From NCBI GenBank assembly GCA_016192885.1, contig JACPTH010000243.1:1-10110 (forward strand): DNA of 10,110 nt, read 5' to 3'. Below the pieces are notes generated by a model. That model made no database searches, was not told the origin of the DNA, and saw only the letters and a list, made by a program, of their open reading frames with translations. This DNA comes from a bacterium. Lineage in GTDB: Bacteria > Muiribacteriota > Ozemobacteria > Ozemobacterales > Ozemobacteraceae. The translations under genes were made by a program, and so were the position numbers. Positions 1-5,626 of the stretch are shown piece after piece (within the stretch, counting starts at the first letter, position 1; the number at the start of each line of letters is the position of its first letter).

Positions 1-236
1 AACAACCAACTGACTAAGACTAAATTCACCGAGGAAGTATTCCAGCTTTCTTAATTCCGAATGGAAAAACGTTGGAATGTATACACCTTACCGATTTTCT
101 CGTCAAATGGAAAAAATTGGAAAAGAATGGGTTTTATAAAGATTTGGGAATTATTTTAACCTAGCCCCGGCTTTCCGCATTTCTTGCATGGCATTTCACG
201 GTTAATCTTTACTTTACAAAATTTTCAAACACAAAT
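1..236. other. Intergenic region, no supported gene
   Basis: This AT-rich stretch lies downstream of the flavin reductase gene. On the plus strand, frame 1 is open from the window edge to a TAA at 52-54 and then open again to a TAG ending at 165; frame 2 is open from about 14 to a TAA near 139. Both give protein-like peptides, but neither has a convincing start, Shine-Dalgarno sequence or recognisable family. On the minus strand a 12-codon ATG micro-ORF (156-194) begins with a CxxC motif and stops at once. It may be the decayed end of a plus-strand gene to the left. I see no clear terminator hairpin. Confidence 0.4.
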
Positions 237-791
237 TTATTTTACAAGCTCTTTGCCTACCTTCCAGGCGTTTGAAATTTTACTCCCAAGGTTCCAATAA
301 CTCGTACCGTCCATAACGAAAAGGATAGGTTGTACTTTAGAAATATCCATCTTGCCGTCAACCAAAAATTCATCGCCGCAAAAAGTTTCCACGATTTCGC
401 CAAGGAAAACCTCGTGCTTGGGAAACTCAATCGTTTGAATAAGTTTGCACTCCATGTTAATAGGGCACTCAAGAATCATTGGGGCGGTTTTAAGAGAACC
501 ATAAAAGGCTTCAAAAACTTTGGATTTGTCCGTGGTTTCGCCTGAAACCATTCCAGCGAAATCAGTCTCCTTTACCAAGCCCTCTTTCGGAATATTCACG
601 CTAAAGGTTTTGTTTTCTTTTATTCCTTTGTTTGTATAATGAACTTTCGCCAAACTTATCGAAATGGTCGAAAAATCCATAATGCCAACGTGAGCAATCG
701 TATTGAAGTTGGGTTTACCATTGACCTGAGCTCCAATTATGGTGATAGGCATTGGGTAAAGGCAATTCTTTGAACCAAGGGAAACTTTCAT
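237..791 (-). CDS. Flavin reductase family protein (flavoredoxin-like)
   Basis: A 184-residue cytoplasmic protein of the flavin reductase-like FMN-binding family, close to the flavoredoxin branch. These proteins bind FMN in a split-barrel fold and pass electrons from a pyridine nucleotide or protein donor to flavin or a partner; the physiological partner cannot be read here. The family pattern is visible along the whole length: YPMP near residues 12-15, an NGKPNFNTIA segment at 24-33, HYTNKGI at 51-57, FSVNIP at 63-68, TDFAGMVSGETTDKS at 76-90, a TAPMILECP segment at 102-110, HEVFLGEIVE at 126-135, and a YWNLG...AWKVGK tail. Length is normal and the gene looks intact. The ATG at 791 is chosen because AAGGAG sits 6 nt upstream; the in-frame TTG at 797 would leave no spacer. 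It is monocistronic as far as the window shows, more than 300 bp from the next gene. Confidence 0.9.
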   Translation of the reverse strand: MKVSLGSKNCLYPMPITIIGAQVNGKPNFNTIAHVGIMDFSTISISLAKVHYTNKGIKENKTFSVNIPKEGLVKETDFAGMVSGETTDKSKVFEAFYGSLKTAPMILECPINMECKLIQTIEFPKHEVFLGEIVETFCGDEFLVDGKMDISKVQPILFVMDGTSYWNLGSKISNAWKVGKELVK

Positions 792-797
792 GGACAA

Positions 798-803
798 CTC
801 CTT
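798..803 (-). promoter_or_regulatory. Shine-Dalgarno AAGGAG of the flavin reductase gene
   Basis: AAGGAG on the minus strand, 6 nt before the ATG at 791. It decides the start against the TTG two codons upstream. Confidence 0.75.
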
Positions 804-823
804 AGGGAAAGCAATTTTAGGGA

Positions 824-829
824 ATTATA
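824..829 (-). promoter_or_regulatory. Probable -10 box of the flavin reductase promoter
   Basis: A perfect TATAAT on the minus strand, about 32 nt before the ATG, giving a short leader that just contains the Shine-Dalgarno site. No good -35 hexamer stands 16-18 bp upstream (the best are poor, such as TGTATT), so the promoter may be weak or activator-dependent. Seen by eye only. Confidence 0.45.
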
Positions 830-1116
830 CCTCAAGAACGCACCTAAATACAGCGGTTTGTCGGTGAGAGTTTAACGAATTAAACGGGAATGAATTTAGA
901 TCCTATGACCCTTGCATTTCAAGTTCGGTTCATTTAAAAAAAAGAGAAAGTGGGTAACATTTTAGCAACTTGCAAAATTGTTTTGAAAAGCGTTAATAAT
1001 CAGGGGTTGCGCAGGCTTTATGCCTGCGAAGCCGAGATTTCGCAAACTAAAGTTTGCGGCTACCAATGCATGCTTTCTAATAATTTTGCCAAGCGCTAAA
1101 ATGTTACGAAAGTGGT
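830..1116. other. Intergenic region between flavin reductase and PBP genes
   Basis: About 290 bp that separate the PBP stop from the flavin reductase promoter. It holds the paired palindromes at 1010-1058 and otherwise AT-rich sequence, including an A-run of eight near 937-944. Open frames here are extensions or shadows of the PBP gene; I see no independent gene and no classical hairpin-plus-T-run terminator. Confidence 0.5.
1010..1058. repeat. Twin palindromes, REP-like intergenic repeat
   Basis: Two perfect short inverted repeats lie 12 bp apart. The first is CGCAGGC (1010-1016), loop TTTAT, GCCTGCG (1022-1028). The second is CGCAAAC (1041-1047), loop TAAA, GTTTGCG (1052-1058), followed by GCTACC. 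Both have 7-bp stems, 4-5 nt AT loops and CGCA/TGCG ends. This layout resembles the dispersed palindromic repeats found between genes in many bacterial genomes. The site is about 60 bp past the PBP stop codon. Neither hairpin is followed by a T-run on the minus strand, so an intrinsic terminator is less likely than a repeat element or an mRNA 3'-end stabiliser. Copy number elsewhere in the genome cannot be seen. Confidence 0.6.
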
Positions 1117-2826
1117 TTATTTTTGCAAAGCGGTCCCAACATAGAGATCGTGGGAAAATCTCCCAGCTAAGTTGGTTGCTTTCACGCCGCGCCCTTGGCC
1201 TCCGCCGACAAGAACCACAAGACTTAATTCGCGGCCGGCGGCTTTTGTAAAACCTCCAAACCATGTGAAGAGCAATTTTGGATCCAACCCGGTTAAGGTC
1301 CCGGTTTTTCCGCCGCAAAGATGTGCCAACTCAGGAACATCTTTATACATGTTGAATCCCTTCCGGCCTGTGCCATGAGTGATGGTCATTCGCATCATTT
1401 CGTGAATCGTTGCGGCCGTTGTGCTCGAAATCGGTTGGCCAAGCTGAAAAGGTTTTCGCCGAAAAACAACTTTTCCTCGATGAACAACGGTTTCAACAAG
1501 ATACGGTTTCATTAACTTCCCGTTTGTTAAAATCGTTGAGATAATCGAGGAAACGTGAATCGGGCTTATCTCTACATTTTTGTTCAAACCAGCCGCTGTT
1601 TGCCCTACCAAACCGGCCTTATCAGGAACAACGCCGACCGATTGGGAAACCGGTAAATCAAAATAAAACGGCTTGTTAAATCCGAAAGAGTTCGCGAAAT
1701 TTTGAAGGATATTAGCTCCTACGGCCCTTCCGACGGCCCCAAAAACTCCGTTATGGGAAGTCGCAAAAGCCCGCCAAAATTCTATGGTTGCTTTCTTCCC
1801 AACTTTAAACCGGCTCGAAGGCGTAACAAGCTTTCTTTCAAAACCTGCGGATGCAGTGATGATTTTGAAAAGAGATGCAACGGGGAAGGTTGCCTTTAGC
1901 GCCCAGTTATTCATTGAAAAATCGCGGTCGCTTGGTGAAATGGCTCGGTGCCCGTCGAAGGATGTCATGGCAAAAACCGCTCCGGTGACCGGATCTTCAA
2001 TGATTGCCGCTCCAATTTTACAGGAAAACCTGTTAAATAGAGTCTCTAAAGCCCGTTGAAGAGCGGGACGAATCGTTAAAACAAGGTCGGTTTCGGAATC
2101 ATATTTGACCACAAAACGATCAAGGGCGGAATTATACACCCACGGTCTTTCGGGAATGGATTTGATCAAAGAAAGAATTGAAACCTTCCCTCCCACAAAC
2201 CCCGAATTACTAGTTGAAATTTTAGGGACATCTTGGTTGGTTTCCTTCGAAACTATCGAGGAAGGGCTAAGGCTTGGAGCTAGCTTCTCTTGGGTCGATG
2301 ATAGCATCAGATCGCTTTTTACTCCCAAGGCTTGAGCCGGAACCGGCTTAACAATTTTTGAAGTTTGGACGATGGGGGATTTTTTTGAAACACCAAGCCT
2401 TTCGAGATTTCGAGACCTTTCTTGAGCGGTCAACCCTGGTATTCCAGGTTTTTCGATCGGTTTCTTTTCATTTGCATACCCATCGAGAACCGGTCCTGAA
2501 GAGGAAATATGGGATCCCACTTGCTTTTCTAGGCCCGGAAATGATTTGGTTTCGGAGGATTGAACCTTTGTAGAGGAACTTGACAATTCGGAAGCCACCC
2601 TGGATTCTTTTCCTTGGAACTGAATCGCGACAATCCTGGATGGGTCACCCTTTTCCTTTGCTAAAGGTTTTAAAACAATCTTTCCTGTTTTATAAAGGGG
2701 TTTACCATCTTTTTCGGAAACATAAAAGATAAGCGCATCAAGGATAGAGGAATCTATCGCCAAACTCATAAACAGGAGATAGCCGATGATGCATAAATAA
2801 CTTATCGGTTTTGTTGAAGAAATCAT
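1117..2826 (-). CDS. Single-pass penicillin-binding transpeptidase
   Basis: A 569-residue D,D-transpeptidase of the serine penicillin-binding superfamily that would cross-link peptidoglycan in the periplasm. A hydrophobic segment at about 8-24 is the likely signal anchor. Residues about 70-215 form a low-complexity linker rich in Ser, Lys and Pro. The catalytic domain runs from about 250 to the end: a TIRPALQRALETLF segment (251-264), then GAAIIEDPVTGAVFAMTS (272-289), the SxxK motif SLFK with nucleophile Ser318 and Lys321, the SxN motif SHN at 357-359, and KTG at 507-509 inside GGKTGT. All catalytic residues are present, so it should be active and bind beta-lactams. There is no glycosyltransferase domain and no recognisable class B dimerisation domain, so it is not a standard PBP2 or PBP3. 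The ATG start has only a weak AAGG 14 nt upstream. It lies 64 bp after the LysM gene, with no terminator between, so the two are probably co-transcribed. Confidence 0.88.
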   Translation of the reverse strand: MISSTKPISYLCIIGYLLFMSLAIDSSILDALIFYVSEKDGKPLYKTGKIVLKPLAKEKGDPSRIVAIQFQGKESRVASELSSSSTKVQSSETKSFPGLEKQVGSHISSSGPVLDGYANEKKPIEKPGIPGLTAQERSRNLERLGVSKKSPIVQTSKIVKPVPAQALGVKSDLMLSSTQEKLAPSLSPSSIVSKETNQDVPKISTSNSGFVGGKVSILSLIKSIPERPWVYNSALDRFVVKYDSETDLVLTIRPALQRALETLFNRFSCKIGAAIIEDPVTGAVFAMTSFDGHRAISPSDRDFSMNNWALKATFPVASLFKIITASAGFERKLVTPSSRFKVGKKATIEFWRAFATSHNGVFGAVGRAVGANILQNFANSFGFNKPFYFDLPVSQSVGVVPDKAGLVGQTAAGLNKNVEISPIHVSSIISTILTNGKLMKPYLVETVVHRGKVVFRRKPFQLGQPISSTTAATIHEMMRMTITHGTGRKGFNMYKDVPELAHLCGGKTGTLTGLDPKLLFTWFGGFTKAAGRELSLVVLVGGGQGRGVKATNLAGRFSHDLYVGTALQK

Positions 2827-2890
2827 TGGACAACAAACTACCTTAACTGTTTAAAATTGTGGAAAGCCGATCAGGAATTTAATTCTTCGA

Positions 2891-3466
2891 TCACAGGTTT
2901 TGATTCAAAACCGCTGAAATTCTAGGAATCAACAAACTACTTCCGCATTGAAGATTTCCCGGGTCAGTAACCCGATTGATTCTCACGAGCGCCGGAACCA
3001 TTCGCGTATTTCCAAAAATTTTCTTGGAAATTGTTCGGAGGGTGTCTCCCTTGGAAATTTTGTATTCCAGAAAACGCTTTCCGGTGTCTTGAATGTTTGG
3101 AGAAACATTAACGGTTTTCTTTTGGGGTGCAGGAATTTTTGAAAGAATTTTTGAATTTGCGAAATTCTTCCTGGGGAAAGTTTTCGATGGCTCTGAGGTT
3201 GCTTTTTTTCCCAATACTTGGCTTGAGCCATCAACCAACGTTTCAATTCTTCCAATCAATAGTGGCGATGCCGGTCGATCAACGCTCTTACTAGAGGCTA
3301 CCGCCGGCCCAATATCTCCGTGAATTCGAAAAGCAAAAATTGTCTGGAGAACGAAAAGTCCGATTACGAAAAATAAAAACAACCCATTTGATTGCCCAGT
3401 TGATTGCCCATTTGATTGCCCATTTGATTGATTGGGTTTTTCAATTTTTTCCCATCTGTCATCCAT
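2891..3466 (-). CDS. Membrane-anchored LysM domain protein
   Basis: A 191-residue single-pass protein with a C-terminal LysM domain, a fold that binds the glycan chains of peptidoglycan. Order: a short polar cytoplasmic tail with four tetrapeptide repeats (three QSNG and one QSTG, residues 13-28), a transmembrane helix at about 29-47, a Lys/Ser/Pro-rich periplasmic linker of roughly 85 residues, then one LysM domain at about 134-181 (starting EYKISKGDTLRTISKKIFGN and ending LLIP). No catalytic domain is seen. The ATG at 3466 is chosen because AGGAGGT lies 9 nt upstream; a longer in-frame TTG at 3496 would place that Shine-Dalgarno inside the gene. It is the first gene of a likely operon with the PBP and has the same layout (tail, TM, Ser/Lys/Pro linker, wall-facing domain), which suggests a scaffold or positioning partner for the transpeptidase. 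That role is inference. Confidence 0.82.
   Translation of the reverse strand: MDDRWEKIEKPNQSNGQSNGQSTGQSNGLFLFFVIGLFVLQTIFAFRIHGDIGPAVASSKSVDRPASPLLIGRIETLVDGSSQVLGKKATSEPSKTFPRKNFANSKILSKIPAPQKKTVNVSPNIQDTGKRFLEYKISKGDTLRTISKKIFGNTRMVPALVRINRVTDPGNLQCGSSLLIPRISAVLNQNL
3383..3430 (-). repeat. 12-bp tandem repeat, four copies, in frame
   Basis: Four direct copies of a 12-bp unit (plus strand CCCATTTGATTG), with one T-to-G change in the second plus-strand copy. Each copy encodes Gln-Ser-Asn-Gly or Gln-Ser-Thr-Gly just before the transmembrane helix of the LysM protein. Because the unit is a multiple of three, copy-number changes would lengthen or shorten the cytoplasmic tail without breaking the frame. 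Confidence 0.9.
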
Positions 3467-3475
3467 CGGCGGCGA

Positions 3476-3482
3476 ACCTCCT
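3476..3482 (-). promoter_or_regulatory. Strong Shine-Dalgarno AGGAGGT of the LysM gene
   Basis: A near-perfect anti-16S match on the minus strand, 9 nt upstream of the ATG at 3466. It decides the start against the upstream TTG at 3496. Confidence 0.75.
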
Positions 3483-3496
3483 AAGGGATTAATCAA

Positions 3497-3502
3497 ATTA
3501 TC
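3497..3502 (-). promoter_or_regulatory. Possible -10 box upstream of the LysM-PBP operon
   Basis: GATAAT on the minus strand, about 30 nt before the LysM ATG, one base from the sigma-70 consensus. No convincing -35 hexamer is present, so this is only a candidate. Confidence 0.25.
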
Positions 3503-3570
3503 GACAACCGCAACTCGTTCATTAAGCCCATTTGCATTTTATTGCCAACAAAGAAAAACCGTATCTTCTC

Positions 3571-3594
3571 AATAAAAGGGGGCACGCGCCCCCT
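3571..3594 (-). terminator. Probable intrinsic terminator after the flippase-like gene
   Basis: On the minus strand GGGGGC (3593-3588), a four-base loop and GCCCCC (3583-3578) form a very GC-rich 6-bp stem, extendable by one A-T pair, followed directly by TTTTATT. It lies about 140-155 bp past the stop codon of the UPF0104 gene and before the LysM operon, so it would separate the two transcripts. Confidence 0.55.
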
Positions 3595-3597
3595 CTC

Positions 3598-3622
3598 GAC
3601 ACGCGAAATAAATTCGCGCGTC
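3598..3622. repeat. Imperfect palindrome next to the terminator hairpin
   Basis: GACACGCGAA (3598-3607), loop ATAAA, TTCGCGCGTC (3613-3622): a 10-bp stem with a single A-C mismatch. It lies only a few bases from the GC-rich hairpin, so minus-strand RNA would form two consecutive stem-loops. The CGCGAA/TTCGCG core with an AT loop has the look of a dispersed palindromic repeat. A read-through 77-codon frame crosses both hairpins but encodes nothing recognisable. Confidence 0.55.
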
Positions 3623-3729
3623 TTACTTCCCCCAGTCGGTCGCGGTGCGTCCTCCGAAAATATGTTCTCCACTTTACCGATAATTTTCATTTTACCCCGA
3701 ATTATTGAGGTGATACGAAAAACCAAACC

Positions 3730-4713
3730 TTAAGAAGCGACTTGGGGGTTCCTTAATTCTCCCATGGATAAATTATCAAAAATCATCAATCCGTATCCTA
3801 TTATAAGCACATAAATGAAAATTACGAAGTGAAAAAAAAGACCGTAAGCCCCAGCCACTTCCCTCGAAACTGACAGAAAATCCGATAGGGCAAAAATGCA
3901 AGCCCATTCAAAAAAACCGATCATCCCAGGGCTTGCCGGTAGCATAGCTCCCAAAGAAAGAATCGCCAAAAGCAAAATCGCCGCACTTGGCCCTAAATTA
4001 AGATCGAAAATTCCAAAACTCAACCAAACCGTAAAAATTGAGATTCCCCAGGAAAAATAGGAGAGAAGCAAAGCTGTTAAAAACAGGCTAGGTTGCTTTA
4101 CTAGCGAAAACCCCTCCGTAAAGCTTAATTTTAAGGAAAAAACTTTTTCTCTCCACTTTTCAGAAAGCGGATAAACAATCACCTTCAATATCGCATCAAA
4201 CCAAGAAACCTTAAACTGCAAAACAATTATGAAAGCAAGAACAACCGCATAAAACAGAACCGCTAAAAAACAAGCGATTTGGAATTCCTGTCCAAGGGGA
4301 AAAAGCAAAAAAGCTAAAAGAATAATACTGATAACCACAACCCCATCTAAAAACCTCTCTAATACAATTGACCCAAAAGCCTCACTGGCTCTAGTGTTGC
4401 TCCTTCGATTTAGATAGAAAGCTCGCACGAACTCACCAGCGCGAGCGGGGAAAAGATTGTTAAAAAGATAACCCACCACAACTCCAACATACAAATGAAA
4501 GAAACGTATTTCCCGAGAATGCAAAATAACTTTCCATCGGAAAGCCCTTGTTAAATGTTCAAATGTTAGCGAGACGATACAAAGCAAAAGGGCTTTTGGG
4601 TAAATTTGAGCGATAAGAGAGGGAATTTTACTTAAATCAATTTTTCTAAAGGCCAACCATAAAAAAAAGAAGCCGATTGCAAAACCGAAGATTTTCTTTA
4701 AATTTGAGGACAT
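3730..4713 (-). CDS. Flippase-like membrane protein, UPF0104 / LPG synthase TM family
   Basis: A 327-residue polytopic inner-membrane protein of the lysylphosphatidylglycerol synthase transmembrane family (PF03706 type). About eight or nine hydrophobic helices can be counted: near 8-22, 38-55, 72-88, 123-140, 145-166, 208-233, 241-260, 265-278 and 287-312. Family signatures are clear: a RW pair at 59-60, NNLFPARAGEFVRA at 85-98, ERFLDG at 119-124, and LPASPGMIGFFEWA at 258-271. In MprF this module flips aminoacylated lipid. Stand-alone members such as this one lack the aminoacyl-transfer domain and are thought to move or help modify lipid-linked substrates; the substrate is unknown. Length is normal for a stand-alone member. 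The ATG at 4713 lacks a good Shine-Dalgarno sequence. It stands alone, with about 235 bp upstream and a terminator-like hairpin downstream. Confidence 0.88.
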   Translation of the reverse strand: MSSNLKKIFGFAIGFFFLWLAFRKIDLSKIPSLIAQIYPKALLLCIVSLTFEHLTRAFRWKVILHSREIRFFHLYVGVVVGYLFNNLFPARAGEFVRAFYLNRRSNTRASEAFGSIVLERFLDGVVVISIILLAFLLFPLGQEFQIACFLAVLFYAVVLAFIIVLQFKVSWFDAILKVIVYPLSEKWREKVFSLKLSFTEGFSLVKQPSLFLTALLLSYFSWGISIFTVWLSFGIFDLNLGPSAAILLLAILSLGAMLPASPGMIGFFEWACIFALSDFLSVSREVAGAYGLFFHFVIFIYVLIIGYGLMIFDNLSMGELRNPQVAS

Positions 4714-4948
4714 TGAAAAATGTTAGCACCTAAATAACCGAACAACAAGCCCTAAAATAGACGAGGGCTCAGCGGTCAGCTTCAGCATTCAGAAAAAACC
4801 TAAGGAAACTTGTTTCCATGCACAGTTTCAGCGAACAAAAACTTTGATAACCCTTTGGGGCGGGGGAATCGCATTAAATCCGCGAAACCACATACGATGC
4901 CGAGCGAAGCTCAATCGAAGGTTGAAAACCGCTAGCATCCCATGTGTT
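4714..4948. other. Intergenic region upstream of the flippase-like gene
   Basis: No coding frame of note on either strand. A weak 6-bp inverted repeat (AGCCCT at 4748-4753, AGGGCT at 4764-4769, 10-nt loop) is present without a T-run. A good -10/-35 pair for the downstream gene was not found by eye. Confidence 0.4.
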
Positions 4949-5626
4949 TTAAGCTGACATCTGATGGCGGATGGCTGAACGCCTACCGATTATAAACGTG
5001 GCAACAATCGGAAAAAGCCACCACCAATTCTCAAACCTTGAAGCTTGAAACCAGCCACCCACAGGCTCAAAAGGCGGGAAGTGAACCGTACCAAGCAAAA
5101 CTCCTAAACCCTGACACAGGAAATCAAGGTATATTCCAAAAAACAAATTCCCCGTTCTTGAAACATGCTCGGAAATAGCTTTCCCGAACAAAACCAAGAA
5201 AATCCTTCCCAAAATGTCAATTGAAACGCTTCCCCGGAAAAAGGCGTAGGAGAAACCGCAAAACCAATGACTCATTCTTGGGAACCCGCACTTCCACCGA
5301 ATGGAAAACCTCCAGAAAATTATGCCAGTTGCAAATATGTTCAAAATAACCAAAAGTCCAACGATAAAAAATTCATCGATTTCTACTCCGGAATACCTAC
5401 CTGAATTTTTTGCAATAGCCATGAAAGTCGGAAAAAGAGAACAAAAAACAGTTAACAATAGAAACCGAAAAGGAATTCCATTTTCTTTCAGAAGATTGGA
5501 ACGGCTACCCTTTGCATCCCATTTCCCTAACTGCCATGAAAGTCCTACCAATCCTAAAACGCTAATTACCTCCGCAAGCACTATTCGAAAGAAATCAGGG
5601 ACCGCCGCAATGCCCCCATAAGGCAT
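4949..5626 (-). CDS. Polytopic membrane ORF, probable 3' part of a split metalloprotease gene
   Basis: A 225-codon frame rich in membrane helices: about 14-33, 53-73, 86-106, 138-151, 161-181 and 200-214, with a basic C-terminal tail. I recognise no family, although the run of short helices with conserved Gly and Pro could be a CAAX-protease/YIP1-like or other unassigned membrane domain. Its apparent ATG at 5626 has no Shine-Dalgarno and lies inside the tandem duplication, 32 bp before the end of the upstream metallopeptidase frame. Deleting one 19-bp repeat copy places this frame directly after residue 439 of the upstream ORF, giving a 664-residue protein. It is therefore most likely the C-terminal membrane domain of that protein, cut off by a frameshift, rather than a separate gene. 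Start codons further in, such as the GTG at codon 16, are possible if it is translated alone. Confidence 0.7.
   Translation of the reverse strand: MPYGGIAAVPDFFRIVLAEVISVLGLVGLSWQLGKWDAKGSRSNLLKENGIPFRFLLLTVFCSLFPTFMAIAKNSGRYSGVEIDEFFIVGLLVILNIFATGIIFWRFSIRWKCGFPRMSHWFCGFSYAFFRGSVSIDILGRIFLVLFGKAISEHVSRTGNLFFGIYLDFLCQGLGVLLGTVHFPPFEPVGGWFQASRFENWWWLFPIVATFIIGRRSAIRHQMSA

Noticed and set aside
156..194. A 12-codon ATG micro-ORF on the minus strand with a CKKCGKPG zinc-ribbon-like start
   Set aside because: Too short, no Shine-Dalgarno, and no continuation in another frame; chance match is likely.
962..1318. A 118-codon minus-strand frame overlapping the end of the PBP gene
   Set aside because: It lies in a different frame over the conserved C-terminal part of the transpeptidase and translates the palindromic repeats; very Arg-rich, typical of a shadow frame.
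3383..3430. Direct repeats as a possible CRISPR array
   Set aside because: The 12-bp units are contiguous without spacers and lie in frame inside a coding gene.
3493..3726. A 77-codon minus-strand frame between the flippase-like gene and the LysM gene
   Set aside because: It starts with TTG without a Shine-Dalgarno, runs straight through both GC-rich hairpins, overlaps the LysM Shine-Dalgarno region, and resembles no protein family.
4748..4769. A 6-bp inverted repeat with a 10-nt loop upstream of the flippase-like gene
   Set aside because: Short stem, long loop, no T-run and no dyad-binding pattern; expected by chance at this scale.
5301..5621. A 106-codon plus-strand frame
   Set aside because: It is antisense to the hydrophobic membrane domain at 4949-5626; its composition is the complement of membrane codons and it has no ribosome binding site.
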